Shown here: positions 1 to 9,247 of the stretch, in pieces | Numbering within the stretch: position 1 is the stretch's first letter | Layout of the letters: each line of letters opens with the position of its first letter | NCBI RefSeq assembly: GCF_031127815.1 | Contig: NZ_JARXHY010000009.1 | Location: forward strand, 62,001 to 126,000 | DNA from: Pelagicoccus sp. SDUM812003 | GTDB taxonomy: Bacteria; Verrucomicrobiota; Verrucomicrobiia; Opitutales; Opitutaceae | Reading direction: 5' to 3' | Length of the DNA stretch: 64,000 bases | The notes under the pieces: model-generated | Databases searched by the model: none | Told to the model about the DNA's origin: nothing | Seen by the model: the letters and a program-made list of their open reading frames with translations, nothing else | Translations under genes and position numbers: made by a program

Positions 1-146
1 AACATGTACCAGTCATCGGCTGTTCCGCAGAGCATGTTTCCGTTCAGGAAGAAACAAACCCCGCCAAACATCTTGCGTTCGCTCACACCCGATCGATCCA
101 GCAGCTGCTGCCTCAAACCTTCCGCCAACGCTTCGCTGTACGCCAT
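1..146 (-). CDS. TfoX N-terminal domain protein (partial, 5' part only)
   Basis: A reading frame on the minus strand starts at an ATG at 146 and runs off the window edge, giving 48 codons. The protein begins MAYSEALAEGLRQQLLD and continues through ERKMFGGVCFFLNGNMLCG. The KMFGG...F.LNGNM pattern is typical of the TfoX/Sxy N-terminal domain, a small fold found in competence regulators and in many single-domain proteins of unknown role. Only the first half is visible, so a C-terminal TfoX domain cannot be judged. It lies 24 bp downstream of the lipoprotein gene on the same strand and may be cotranscribed with it. No strong Shine-Dalgarno sequence precedes it. A direct competence role is not implied by the domain alone. 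Confidence 0.72.
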   Translation of the reverse strand, partial: MAYSEALAEGLRQQLLDRSGVSERKMFGGVCFFLNGNMLCGTADDWYM

Positions 147-170
147 GTCAGAACGGTTTCCGCCCTCGGA

Positions 171-587
171 CTATTCGCTAAACGACTGCACCTCGCCGTC
201 CTGGAACCAAACCGTGCGCTTGATGCGGTGATCGCCACCCACAGAAGTTCCCACACTACCGCTGACGCCGCTTCGTCCGCCCCAGCCGCCCACGCCGACG
301 CCAATGCCGATGCGAGGCGACTTCTTTTCCCAAACCCAAAGCGTGCCCTCGCCGTCGGCCCGAACTTCACGCGTCACGTAGTCCGGATCGCCCCAGGCCA
401 TGCGCACCTGCTCTTCGGTAAACCCGAGGTCGATCTCCCCCTTGCGAATCATCTCCTGCCGCTCCTCCGGCCAGGAATCGAAATCGCGCATCCCCTCATC
501 GATCCGTTGCGCCAGATTGGGTCCCGCGCAGGACGTCGCAAGCAACGCCAGCGGCAACAAACCGATTTTTCTCCAAGCTCTCTTCAT
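171..587 (-). CDS. Small glycine-rich lipoprotein, unknown function
   Basis: This gene encodes about 138 residues beginning MKRAWRKIGLL, with a signal peptide ending in LLATSCAG, whose cysteine is the likely lipidation site. I chose the internal ATG at 587 over the upstream one at 653 because a GGGAGGA Shine-Dalgarno sequence lies just before it and the lipoprotein signal then starts at residue 1. The middle (DLGFTEEQVRMAWGDPD) resembles the helix and GDP turn of small outer-membrane SmpA/BamE-type folds, but this is a weak suggestion. A glycine-rich stretch (IGIGVGVGGWGGRSG) follows at about residues 95-115. I do not recognise a specific family. Confidence 0.72.
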   Translation of the reverse strand: MKRAWRKIGLLPLALLATSCAGPNLAQRIDEGMRDFDSWPEERQEMIRKGEIDLGFTEEQVRMAWGDPDYVTREVRADGEGTLWVWEKKSPRIGIGVGVGGWGGRSGVSGSVGTSVGGDHRIKRTVWFQDGEVQSFSE

Positions 588-786
588 AGCGTCCTCCCGT
601 TTTGACGAAAATAACAGACCGTCCCTAGCTAAAGGGCCCTTTCCCACCGACACAAGCGCGCCTTGATTGTTTCCCCTCCATCGAGTCGGAATCGCCTATC
701 GACACCCGCCGCCAAAGCCCAATTTCCGCTCCTCGCGGAAAAAAAGGTCGCATTTCCATCCGGCAGTCCTACAAAGAAGGGAATTA

Positions 787-804
787 AGATTTAACCTTAA
801 ATCT
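787..804. promoter_or_regulatory. Perfect palindrome upstream of GH97 gene, candidate operator
   Basis: The sequence AGATTTAA-CC-TTAAATCT is an exact 8-bp inverted repeat around a 2-bp centre. It is AT-rich in GC-rich surroundings and ends 25 bp before the GH97 start codon. Its size and symmetry fit a dimeric repressor or activator site. No matching regulator gene is adjacent, so the link is inference. Confidence 0.4.
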
Positions 805-829
805 CAACCCCGTTAGACTCGTCCTACCC

Positions 830-2839
830 ATGTACAAGACACTCTGCATCGCGGCTCTCTCAGCCCTACTGTTCGCCTGCGCGAAAGAGCCGTCGGCCTT
901 CGCTCAGGCGGACCTTTCCGTGCGCTCGCCTGACGGCGAAAACGTCATTCGCTTCGAGCTGGAGCGTGGCCAGCCTAGCTATCAGGTCGATCGCGCCGGC
1001 TCGCCCGTCATCGAGCCCTCCGCGTTGGGCTTTCTCTTCAAAGGCGAAGATGCCCCGCTCGGCCCCTTCGAAATCGTTTCATCGGATAGCTCCAGCTTCG
1101 ACGAAACCTGGCAGCAGGTCTGGGGCGAGAAGCAGCACATCCGCAACCACTACAACCAGCTTAGCGTGACCTTGCAGGAAACCGCCAAGCCCCAGCGGCA
1201 GTTGACCCTGCAGTTCCGAGCCTTCGACGATGGCATCGCCTTCCGCTACCTTTTCCCCCAGCAGGGCGACTCCGACCTGGTGATCATGGACGAGCTCACC
1301 GAGTTCAAGCTGGCCGAGGACGGCACCGCATGGTGGATAGGCGCGTATCAGGAAAATCGCTACGAATACCTCACCACCGAGTCTCCCGTTTCCACCTTGG
1401 AGAAAGTCCATACCCCGCTCACCATAAAGAGCGATAGCGGCCTCTACCTCAGCTTTCACGAAGCCCGCTTGGTCGACTTCGCCAGCATGGTGCTGGAGCG
1501 CACCGACGACACCTCCCTAAAAGCCGACCTCGTCCCTTGGGCCGACGGCGACCGCGTGAAGACCGACGGCTCCTTCACCAGCCCCTGGCGCACGGTGCAG
1601 ATCGCGGAAAAGCCGGGCGACCTCATCACCTCCTACATGATCCTCAATCTAAACGATCCCAACGTCATCGAAGACACTTCCTGGATCGAGCCGCACAAGT
1701 ACCTCGGCATCTGGTGGGGCATGCACATCGGCAAATACACCTTCTGGGAAAGCGAAACCCACGGGGCTTCCACTAAAAACTCCCTCGAGCACATCGACTA
1801 CTGCAAGAAGCTCGGCATCGACCACCTGCTCATCGAAGGCTGGAACAAGGGATGGACTCCCGCCTGGTACGAAAACGCCATGCACATGTTCAGTTTCACC
1901 GAGGGCACCGACGACTTCGATTTGAAAACCGTAGCCGACTACGCCCGCGAAAACGGGGTCAAGATCATCGGCTACCACGAGACCGGCTCCAACATCGTTA
2001 ACTACCGCAAGCAGATCGACGCCGGTATGAAGCTCTATCAGGAGATGGGCATCAACGACGTGAAGATCGGCCAGGTCGGCTCTCGCCTCAACATGACCGA
2101 ATGGCACCACGGCCAGTTCGGGGTGAACTACTATCGAGAAGTCCTCAAAAAGGCCGCCGAATACCAGCTCACCGTCAACTTCCACGAACCCATCAAGGAT
2201 ACCGGCGAACGCCGCACCTACCCGAACATGATGGCGCGCGAAGGAGCCCGCGGACAGGAGTACAACGCATGGAGCGAAGGAAATCCGCCTTCCCATACCG
2301 CCACCATCCCTTTCACCCGCATGCTAGCCGGCCCCATGGACTTCACCCCCGGCGTACTGGACGTGGAAATCAAGCAAGGCTACGAAGGTCGCGACGTGCA
2401 CACCACCGCCGCCAAGCAGCTCGCTCTCTACGTCGTATTGTATTCTCCGATACAAATGCTAGCCGACCTTCCGGAAAACTACGATGGACACCCAGCCTTC
2501 AAATTCCTGCAGGACGTGCCGGTCGACTGGGAGGACACCAAAGTGCTCGACGCAGAGATCGGAGACACCATCACCACTGTGCGCAAGGACCGCTACAGCG
2601 ACGACTGGTACCTCGGCAGCCTGACCGACGAAGAAGGACGCTCTCTGGAGATCTCCCTCGATTTCCTCGAGCCAGGCGCAAATTACGAAGCCCAAATCTA
2701 CGCCGACGCGGAAGGCATCACCTACCAGAAGAACGCCACCGAAGTAGCTATCTCCAGCCAGCAGGTCACCAGCGCTGACAGCCTCACCCTGAAACTGGCC
2801 CCGGGTGGCGGCACCGCCATCCGCTTCAAGAAACTCTAA
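830..2839 (+). CDS. Glycoside hydrolase family 97 (SusB-like alpha-glucosidase), lipoprotein
   Basis: A 669-residue exported enzyme of the GH97 family, which removes alpha-linked glucose or galactose from oligosaccharides. The signal peptide ends LLFACAK with a lipobox cysteine at residue 17, suggesting a membrane-anchored periplasmic enzyme. The N-terminal beta-sandwich is followed by the barrel domain (GIWWGMHIGKYTFWESETHG near residue 290, HLLIEGWNKGW near 333). The FHEP motif near residue 453 and the following RTYPN...EGARGQEY stretch resemble inverting SusB-type members rather than the retaining alpha-galactosidase branch, though I assign this only by eye. A UUCG-loop hairpin follows the stop codon. 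There is no SusC/SusD pair nearby, so this is not a Bacteroidetes-style locus. Confidence 0.9.
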   Translation: MYKTLCIAALSALLFACAKEPSAFAQADLSVRSPDGENVIRFELERGQPSYQVDRAGSPVIEPSALGFLFKGEDAPLGPFEIVSSDSSSFDETWQQVWGEKQHIRNHYNQLSVTLQETAKPQRQLTLQFRAFDDGIAFRYLFPQQGDSDLVIMDELTEFKLAEDGTAWWIGAYQENRYEYLTTESPVSTLEKVHTPLTIKSDSGLYLSFHEARLVDFASMVLERTDDTSLKADLVPWADGDRVKTDGSFTSPWRTVQIAEKPGDLITSYMILNLNDPNVIEDTSWIEPHKYLGIWWGMHIGKYTFWESETHGASTKNSLEHIDYCKKLGIDHLLIEGWNKGWTPAWYENAMHMFSFTEGTDDFDLKTVADYARENGVKIIGYHETGSNIVNYRKQIDAGMKLYQEMGINDVKIGQVGSRLNMTEWHHGQFGVNYYREVLKKAAEYQLTVNFHEPIKDTGERRTYPNMMAREGARGQEYNAWSEGNPPSHTATIPFTRMLAGPMDFTPGVLDVEIKQGYEGRDVHTTAAKQLALYVVLYSPIQMLADLPENYDGHPAFKFLQDVPVDWEDTKVLDAEIGDTITTVRKDRYSDDWYLGSLTDEEGRSLEISLDFLEPGANYEAQIYADAEGITYQKNATEVAISSQQVTSADSLTLKLAPGGGTAIRFKKL

Positions 2840-2858
2840 ACATCATCAGGTTACAATG

Positions 2859-2882
2859 GCGGGGCTGCTTCGGCAGTCCCGC
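2859..2882 (+). terminator. Hairpin terminator with TTCG tetraloop after GH97
   Basis: GCGGGGCTGC-TTCG-GCAGTCCCGC forms a 10-bp stem (one G-T wobble) closed by the very stable UUCG tetraloop, beginning 19 bp after the GH97 stop. The downstream tract is only moderately T-rich (TTCATTTCC), so termination strength is uncertain. Confidence 0.65.
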
Positions 2883-3022
2883 TTCATTTCCTCCCCTTGC
2901 GGCGCGGGATTGTCCACCTTCGTTCTCTGGTGAGACCAAGCTAAGCCGCCCGCAACGCATCCTCGTTGTGGACTTTCCTCCAACAAACGCTAAGGTGCCA
3001 GGACGCTCCATCCTGCCACCCC

Positions 3023-3880
3023 ATGATTGAACTCCCCTTTTTCAAAGCGCTCCTGACGCTTGCCTGCTGCCTCGCTCTTTCTCCACTCGCCCTATGCCAA
3101 GAGGCGGAACCGCTCTGGACGCTGAAAACCGACGTACGCGGACCGGAAACCATCCTCTACGACGCCAAGCGCGATCTGCTGCTCGTTTCCAACTTCGACC
3201 TCAGCACCCCAAACGAAGAGCTGGGGACAGATTTCATCACCTGCCTAGAGCTCGAGGGACGCATCGCCGAACTGAAATGGCTCGACGGACTATCCTCGCC
3301 CCTTGGCATGGAGATCTTTCAAGACAAGCTCTACATCGCAGAACGCTGGGGTATCCATGTGGTGGATATAGAAACGAAAACCACCGTCGATAAGATCCCC
3401 ACACCGGACGCAGTCTTTCTCAACGACCTCAGCCTCACAGCCGACGGGGTAATCTTCGCTACCGATCCAGGCGCCGACAGCATCTACCGCATCGAAGGTC
3501 AGACCCTGCAACTCTGGTCGCACGGCGACGCGCTGCCAGGGGTCAACGGCATCATGGCCGATGGCGACTCTCTGCTCGTAGGCACCTCAGCCGACTCCTC
3601 CCTCAAACGCATCGATCTCGCGAGCAAGCAGATTTCCACCATCGCTCGCTTCGAGTCCGGTATCGTCGACGGCATCCAAAAAGCGGATACTGGATTCCTC
3701 ATCTCGCTCTACCACGGAGAACTGTATCACGTTTCCGAAAACTCGCCCCCGCAGCGCCTTCTCGACACGCGGGCAGAACAGGTCAACTGCGCCAACTTCC
3801 TCTACATCACCTCCCAAGACCTGCTCGTGGTGCCTGAGCTTCGCAACAACTCCATCACCGCCTACCGACTAGCGAAATAG
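3023..3880 (+). CDS. Exported SMP-30/gluconolactonase-like beta-propeller protein
   Basis: About 285 residues with a Sec signal peptide (MIELPFFKALLTLACC..., cleavage near ALCQ). I chose the ATG at 3023 because it places the signal peptide at the N-terminus; an upstream in-frame ATG at 2966 would add 19 unlikely residues. The mature part has propeller-like repeats such as ERWGIHVVDIET, DGVIFATDPGADSIYRI and NSITAYRLAK, and matches the SMP-30/gluconolactonase/LRE-like fold. Some members hydrolyse sugar lactones, but others are ligand-binding or structural, so the substrate is open. The GH39 gene starts 33 bp after its stop, suggesting one transcript. Confidence 0.7.
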   Translation: MIELPFFKALLTLACCLALSPLALCQEAEPLWTLKTDVRGPETILYDAKRDLLLVSNFDLSTPNEELGTDFITCLELEGRIAELKWLDGLSSPLGMEIFQDKLYIAERWGIHVVDIETKTTVDKIPTPDAVFLNDLSLTADGVIFATDPGADSIYRIEGQTLQLWSHGDALPGVNGIMADGDSLLVGTSADSSLKRIDLASKQISTIARFESGIVDGIQKADTGFLISLYHGELYHVSENSPPQRLLDTRAEQVNCANFLYITSQDLLVVPELRNNSITAYRLAK

Positions 3881-3913
3881 TCTAAAACCACCCCTAACCT
3901 CCAACAAGATTCC

Positions 3914-5617
3914 ATGCGCCTAACACTCCAACGCCTTCTCACCTGCCTATGCTCAGCCACCTTCATCGCCGCCGTCTGCAATGCAGATGTAGTTGAGATG
4001 ACAGTACACGCCGACAAGCCAGTCGGCACCCTGCGTCCGATCTGGAACTATTTCGGAGCGGACGAAGCCGGCACCGTTCTCACCCCTGAAGGCCAGCATC
4101 TGCTAGGCGAGCTCAACAAGTTGAGCGACTCCGAACCCATCAGAATCCGAGTGCACCACCTGCTGACGAGCGGGGACGGCACGCTGGCTCTCAAATGGTC
4201 GAGCACCAATGTCTATACCGAAGACGAAGACGGAAACCCGATCTACGACTGGACCTTGATGGATGCCATCATGGATCAACTGACCCAACCCGGCATCGAG
4301 CCTTTCGTACAAGCCGCCTTCATGCCGCAAGACCTTTCCTCCCAGCCGGAACCCTACACGCCTAAGCTCACCCAGCGCGGACTCCCGAAGGACATGGTCT
4401 CCGGCGGCGCCTTCTACCCGCCCAAGGACTACCAAAAATGGCAAGGCCTTATCTCCGCCTGGGTACAGCATTCGGTGGATCGCTACGGTCGCGACGCGGT
4501 ATCTAGCTGGCTATGGGAGCTTTGGAACGAACCGGAGTCCCCCTATTTCCGAGGCACTGTTGAAGAATACAACAAGATGTATGACCATTTCACCTACGCG
4601 GTCAAAGCGATCGTCCCGGACGCTCGCGTCGGCGGGCCGCACGTCACCGACCCAGGCTGGAAAAATGGCGATGTCTTTATGAAAGCCTTTCTAGAACACT
4701 GTCGTTCCGGCAAAAACGCGGTCACCGGAGAAACCGGAGCCCCGCTGGACTTCATAGCCTACCACGCCAAAGGCACCACCCGCATCGACGAGCAGGGACA
4801 TGTGGAGATGCATCTTCGCAACCAGCTCCGCACCATAGAGACCTATAGCAAGATGATCGCCGGATTCCCGGAATTCGCCCACTTGCCGGTGTACCTCGGC
4901 GAGTCCGACCCCGAAGGCTGCGCCGGTTGTCCCGCCACTTTGGATCCGGAGCGCGACTATCGCCGCACTTCCCAATTCGCCTCCTACACCGCCGCCTCCT
5001 TTATGCGAAAGCAAAATCTCGCCGCCAGCTACGGCGGAAACCTTCAAGGCGCCGTCTCGTGGGCCTTCACCTTCCACGACCAGCCGTGGTTCAACGGACT
5101 GCGAGCCCTCACGACCAACGAAGTCGCTCTGCCTGTGCTCAACGCCTTCAAACTCTTCTCCCAGCTCGGCGAAACGCGCCTTCAAGCCAGTTCGTCAGGT
5201 ATTCTGAAAACGGATACCATTATCGCCCATAGCGTGCGAGAAGAGCCCGACATCGGAGTGATCGCCACCCAAACAGATAAAGGGGCGCTGAATATTCTCA
5301 TCTGGAACTACCACGATGTGGCAAAAGAGTTCGAAGAAGAAACGGAAGTCTCTCTCACCTTATCTGGCCTCTCCGAGGATGCTAGGCTCTCCGCTGCCAC
5401 CATTACGCGAATCGACGAACACCACGCCAACGCCTACACGGTGTGGCGAGCCATGGGCGAACCCCAACCTCCCACCGACGAACAGATCGCTATTCTCCAC
5501 GAAGCGGCAGAACTCACGCCGCAGCCCATCGATATTTCAAATACAAATAGCGGAAGTATCAAAATATTAACTACACTTCGACGCCATTCGGTCGCCCTTA
5601 TCAGCATTCCCCAATAG
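3914..5617 (+). CDS. Glycoside hydrolase family 39, probable beta-xylosidase
   Basis: A 567-residue exported enzyme. The signal peptide ends near AAVCNA. The (beta/alpha)8 barrel carries LWELWNEPESPYF with the acid/base glutamate of the WNEP motif near residue 206, and YLGESDPEGC with the likely nucleophile glutamate near residue 330, the usual GH39 arrangement. GH39 members include beta-xylosidases and alpha-L-iduronidases; the GH43 and GH10 genes in this window favour xylan-derived substrates. A C-terminal beta-rich domain follows (HSVREEPDIGVIATQ...). It probably forms an operon with the SMP-30-like gene just upstream. Confidence 0.82.
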   Translation: MRLTLQRLLTCLCSATFIAAVCNADVVEMTVHADKPVGTLRPIWNYFGADEAGTVLTPEGQHLLGELNKLSDSEPIRIRVHHLLTSGDGTLALKWSSTNVYTEDEDGNPIYDWTLMDAIMDQLTQPGIEPFVQAAFMPQDLSSQPEPYTPKLTQRGLPKDMVSGGAFYPPKDYQKWQGLISAWVQHSVDRYGRDAVSSWLWELWNEPESPYFRGTVEEYNKMYDHFTYAVKAIVPDARVGGPHVTDPGWKNGDVFMKAFLEHCRSGKNAVTGETGAPLDFIAYHAKGTTRIDEQGHVEMHLRNQLRTIETYSKMIAGFPEFAHLPVYLGESDPEGCAGCPATLDPERDYRRTSQFASYTAASFMRKQNLAASYGGNLQGAVSWAFTFHDQPWFNGLRALTTNEVALPVLNAFKLFSQLGETRLQASSSGILKTDTIIAHSVREEPDIGVIATQTDKGALNILIWNYHDVAKEFEEETEVSLTLSGLSEDARLSAATITRIDEHHANAYTVWRAMGEPQPPTDEQIAILHEAAELTPQPIDISNTNSGSIKILTTLRRHSVALISIPQ

Positions 5618-5994
5618 ACCGAGCGCCCTCCTGCCTCTGCCTATTGCGGAAATCTTCCCGCTCCGACCCGCTCTCGCTGGCAAAAATGGGGTAGCAGCGA
5701 CAGCAGGCCCCACAAGCCGAACAGTCGCGCTGGCCTTCTCCTGCCTCGATCAAATCTCGGTCTCTGGACATTCGCTGCAGCTGGGGTAGGGACGGGCTTC
5801 AATCAAGATCTGCACCAGCCCTTTTCATCTGCTGTCATGCAGATACACTGCTTCTGCTAGCGCTATTTTTGCATTGTGATTTCCCCCTACGGAAGTAGAT
5901 TCTTCCCAACCGGAGTATAGGTGACTGGAGCGTCGATTCTCTGCTCCGATCTCCCTCTCAATACGGCCCAACCTCAACTTTCAGACTTACCCCT
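5618..5994. other. Intergenic region between GH39 and an unknown gene
   Basis: 377 bp without a credible gene. It contains a small inverted repeat (ATCTGC...GCAGAT near 5827-5844) and a more AT-rich stretch around 5855-5900, where the promoter of the following gene probably lies. I see no convincing terminator or RNA gene. Confidence 0.4.
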
Positions 5995-6960
5995 ATGAAA
6001 ACGCCATTTCGCAACTCCCTCGCCTTGATCAGTCTGGCCTGCGCTACCTTTGGCGCCTCCCATCTATTTGCCGCCGAAAAAAGAGACAAACTCCCGCCTC
6101 GCACCACCGCCCATTCCACCTTGAGCGATTCCTACAAGCGCGAGCGACTGCCCAACGGACAGTGGAAGACCGAATACTACGCATTCGGCTTCGGAGAGAT
6201 GATCGACCCCACTAGGGAGGACGACTCGCTCACCGCTCTGAGTCGCGAGGACATGGCTAGGATCATCGCCAGAGCCCTCCTCGAGGAAAATTACGTTCCC
6301 GCGGTCGATCCCAAGAAGACCGACCTCCTGATCATGATAAACTGGGGAAAAACGGTTCCCTACAGCAAGGGGTTGGTCACCGAATCGACCAAGGGGATCG
6401 CCGATGCCATCAATGAAATCGCCATGGTGAACTATGCGGTGATGGTCAGCGACGAAACAGGCGAGGGCGAGCTGACGGTCGAGCAAGAAGGCCAGCTCAA
6501 CCAGATCGACGACAAGGTCTCCATCTCGCTACTCCAGCAGTCGCTCTCCGAATTTCGAACCCGCCGAGTGAACGAGCACAACGCGCGCTTGCTGGGCTAC
6601 GCCCCGACCATGGCAGCCTTGTACCGATCGGACCCCCGAGTTGGGGCCCAGCGAGGCATTCTCGAAGATCTCGAGGACGAGATCGAATCAGAACGCTACT
6701 TCGTCATCCTGCAGGCCTTCGACTTCCAGGAGCTTTTGAAGAACAAAAAGAAGAACCTCTTGTGGGTCACTCGCTTCAGCATTCGGTCAAAGGGACGAAG
6801 CTTCGACGAGGAGCTCGCTGAAATGGCCCGTGCCGCTTCCGGCTCCTTCGGACAGAATTCCGGCAAGCTGCGCCGACGCTTGATGCCAGGCGATATCTCG
6901 ATGGGCGAGATCGAAATGGTCGAGATGAACGAAGAGGATCTCCCCACGTCGTCAGAGTAG
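5995..6960 (+). CDS. Exported protein of unknown function (321 aa)
   Basis: The protein has a clear signal peptide (MKTPFRNSLALISLACATFGASHLFA) and a mature domain rich in acidic residues. Visible features are YYAFGFGEMIDPTRED near residue 63, TDLLIMINWGKTVPYSKG near 108, a helical middle with many charged residues, and RYFVILQAFDFQELLKNKKKNLLWVTRFSIRSKG near 230-265. The pattern of a strand-rich core plus a tail describing 'lineage-specific periplasmic protein' is all that can be said; I do not recognise the family. No motif for catalysis is apparent. It sits between two glycosidase genes, but the intergenic gaps on both sides are large, so shared function is not implied. Confidence 0.75.
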   Translation: MKTPFRNSLALISLACATFGASHLFAAEKRDKLPPRTTAHSTLSDSYKRERLPNGQWKTEYYAFGFGEMIDPTREDDSLTALSREDMARIIARALLEENYVPAVDPKKTDLLIMINWGKTVPYSKGLVTESTKGIADAINEIAMVNYAVMVSDETGEGELTVEQEGQLNQIDDKVSISLLQQSLSEFRTRRVNEHNARLLGYAPTMAALYRSDPRVGAQRGILEDLEDEIESERYFVILQAFDFQELLKNKKKNLLWVTRFSIRSKGRSFDEELAEMARAASGSFGQNSGKLRRRLMPGDISMGEIEMVEMNEEDLPTSSE

Positions 6961-7231
6961 CAGGCTGTTCACTCGCCCTGAGTTAGAGCAAATAGCCAGA
7001 AGACCGCTCCAGCTTCACTAGCAGATACGATCCCACCAGGACACGATAGCGAAGATCCGTAACCAGTTCTTCACTACATGTTCGGTGGCCATATCCCCTG
7101 GATAGCTTATAGTCCACCTGCGTAGCGATCGTCGAGGCGCTTCACTGGCCGTTACGCTCTTGCGTCGACACGTCCCAGCTTTATCGTTCGACAGCGCTTC
7201 CACCCCAAAAAAAACGCCGCCCCGAACCGCC

Positions 7232-9247
7232 ATGCTTCGCAAATCCCTATCCTGCGCACTTTTCGCCTGCGGCTTCACCCACTTCGCTCTGGCGGACTAT
7301 CCCATCGCATCCCATCGCTATCTGGCGGACCCGTGCGTGCTGGTGCACGACGGCCGCGTCTATCTGTACTGCTCGAATGACGACGAGAACGTCGGAGCCC
7401 AAGATTACCTCATGAAATCGCTGGTCTGCATCTCGAGCGACGACTTGAAAAACTGGACCGACCACGGCCCGGTTTTTCGCGTGCCGGACGACGCCTCCTG
7501 GGCGAGCCGCTCCTGGGCTCCATCCATGAGCGAGCGCCATGGCAGGTTCTACCTCTATTTTGGCAACGGCGGCTCGGGCATCGGCGTCGCGGTGGGAGAC
7601 TCTCCCATCGGTCCCTTCACCGACCCGCTGGGCGAACTGCTCATCAAGTGGTCAACCCCTGGCGCAGCCGGAGAAAACATGTGGCTGTTCGACCCCTACG
7701 TCTTCATCGACGACGATCAACAGGCCTACCTGTACTTTGGCGGAAATGGCGAAAGCAACGTGCGGATCATCAAGCTGAACGAAGACATGATCAGCCTCGA
7801 CGGAGCCGCCCGGTCCATCACCGCCCCTGGTTTTTTCGAAGCGGCCTGGATGCACAAGCGAGACGGCATCTACTACTTTTCCTACTCAACCAATCCCTCC
7901 CACGGTCTACGCATCGACTACATGACCAGCGACAACCCTGTATCCGGTTTTGAATACGCAGGCGTCGTAGCCGACCAGCCACCGAGCAACAACAATAACA
8001 ACCACGCCGGCATCTTCCAGTTCGCAGACAGCTGGTACCACGTCTACCACAATCGCTACGTAGCGAATCAGGCCGGCGATCCGCCTGGCTACTTGAGAAA
8101 CCTCGGCATCGAACCGCTCGACTATCTGGAGGACGGCTCCATCCAGGAGATAAGCTACACCTTCGACCAGCTCGTTCAAGTGAAAGCCCTCGATCCCTAT
8201 GGTCCCGTCCAAGGTGAAACCTTCGCCTCCCAAAGCGGCGCCGAGACTCAGTCCATCGGCGATGGCGCCATGGCCCTGAGCGACATGCAGGATGGAGACT
8301 GGATCGCCTTGCGGGGCGTCGACTTCGACACCGGAGCAGACGCGTTTCAGGTACGCGTAGCAGGGACCAGCGGCGGCTCGATAGAGCTTCGTCTCGATCA
8401 GATCGATGGTCCGTTGATCGGTAGCTGCACGGTCACCCCTCGCTCCAGCTTCGAGGACTGGGCGACGCAAAGCTGCTCCATCGATCCTGATCTCGCCTCG
8501 GGCCTACACGACCTCTACCTGATCTTCCAGAGCGACGACGATACCGCCCCATTCCTGCTGGACTGGTGGCAGTTTTCCCTCGCTCCGCTTCCACCCGACT
8601 CGCCTCAAGGCCTAAGCCTCGTCCCCATATCCAATTCTCAACTACAGCTCTCCTGGGCCGCCACTCCCGAAGCTGATAGCTACGACATCTTCCGCTCCGC
8701 CTCCGATCAAGGCCCTTTCGCAATCATAGCCAGCGAGCTCATCGCCACTGAATACCTCGACCAAGACCTCTCCGAAGGGATCGACTACCACTATAAGGTC
8801 GTAGCTCGAAACGAGGCCGGAACGAGCGACGAGTCCATCCTTGTCTCCGCCCAAACCGCTCCCAACTTCCAAGAATGGGTCCTCGAGCATTTCGGACCGG
8901 ACGCGCCTGCGGAGGTCGCTTCCCCCGAGGCCGATCCCGATCTCGATGGCGCCGCCAACGTCTTCGAATACCTCGCAGGCAGCTCTCCCTTGCAAGCGAG
9001 TCCCCAGCAGCTCCGCCTAACTCGTCTCGACGAGACTTCCCTCGCTCTGAGCTTTCGAAAGTCCAAACACATCGCCTGGGTCCCTCTGCGCATCGAACTG
9101 TCCTCCGATCTTGTCAACTGGACCCGCTCCGACCTCACTCTACAAGCGAGCGCTCTGGACGAAGAATTCGTTACCCTCGAAAGCCAGATCCTGTTTCAGT
9201 CCGAACCGCTCTTCCTCCGCATCGAAGCTAATCCCATCGAGCCCTAA
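7232..9247 (+). CDS. GH43 beta-xylosidase/arabinofuranosidase with CBM6 and FN3 domains
   Basis: About 671 residues from the ATG at 7232, chosen because MLRKSLSCALFACGFTHFALA is a signal peptide. The five-blade GH43 propeller shows the three family acids: Asp33 (YLADPCV, base), Asp154 (WLFDPYVF, pKa modulator) and Glu203 (FFEAAWMHKR, acid). A CBM6-like domain spans about residues 320-446, ending FLLDWWQF, and an FN3 domain about 455-540. The C-terminus (DLDGAANVFEYLAGSSPLQ, then IELSSDLVNWTRS) is a module common at the ends of verrucomicrobial secreted proteins. It probably removes xylose or arabinose side units from xylan-type chains outside the cytoplasm. Confidence 0.9.
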   Translation: MLRKSLSCALFACGFTHFALADYPIASHRYLADPCVLVHDGRVYLYCSNDDENVGAQDYLMKSLVCISSDDLKNWTDHGPVFRVPDDASWASRSWAPSMSERHGRFYLYFGNGGSGIGVAVGDSPIGPFTDPLGELLIKWSTPGAAGENMWLFDPYVFIDDDQQAYLYFGGNGESNVRIIKLNEDMISLDGAARSITAPGFFEAAWMHKRDGIYYFSYSTNPSHGLRIDYMTSDNPVSGFEYAGVVADQPPSNNNNNHAGIFQFADSWYHVYHNRYVANQAGDPPGYLRNLGIEPLDYLEDGSIQEISYTFDQLVQVKALDPYGPVQGETFASQSGAETQSIGDGAMALSDMQDGDWIALRGVDFDTGADAFQVRVAGTSGGSIELRLDQIDGPLIGSCTVTPRSSFEDWATQSCSIDPDLASGLHDLYLIFQSDDDTAPFLLDWWQFSLAPLPPDSPQGLSLVPISNSQLQLSWAATPEADSYDIFRSASDQGPFAIIASELIATEYLDQDLSEGIDYHYKVVARNEAGTSDESILVSAQTAPNFQEWVLEHFGPDAPAEVASPEADPDLDGAANVFEYLAGSSPLQASPQQLRLTRLDETSLALSFRKSKHIAWVPLRIELSSDLVNWTRSDLTLQASALDEEFVTLESQILFQSEPLFLRIEANPIEP

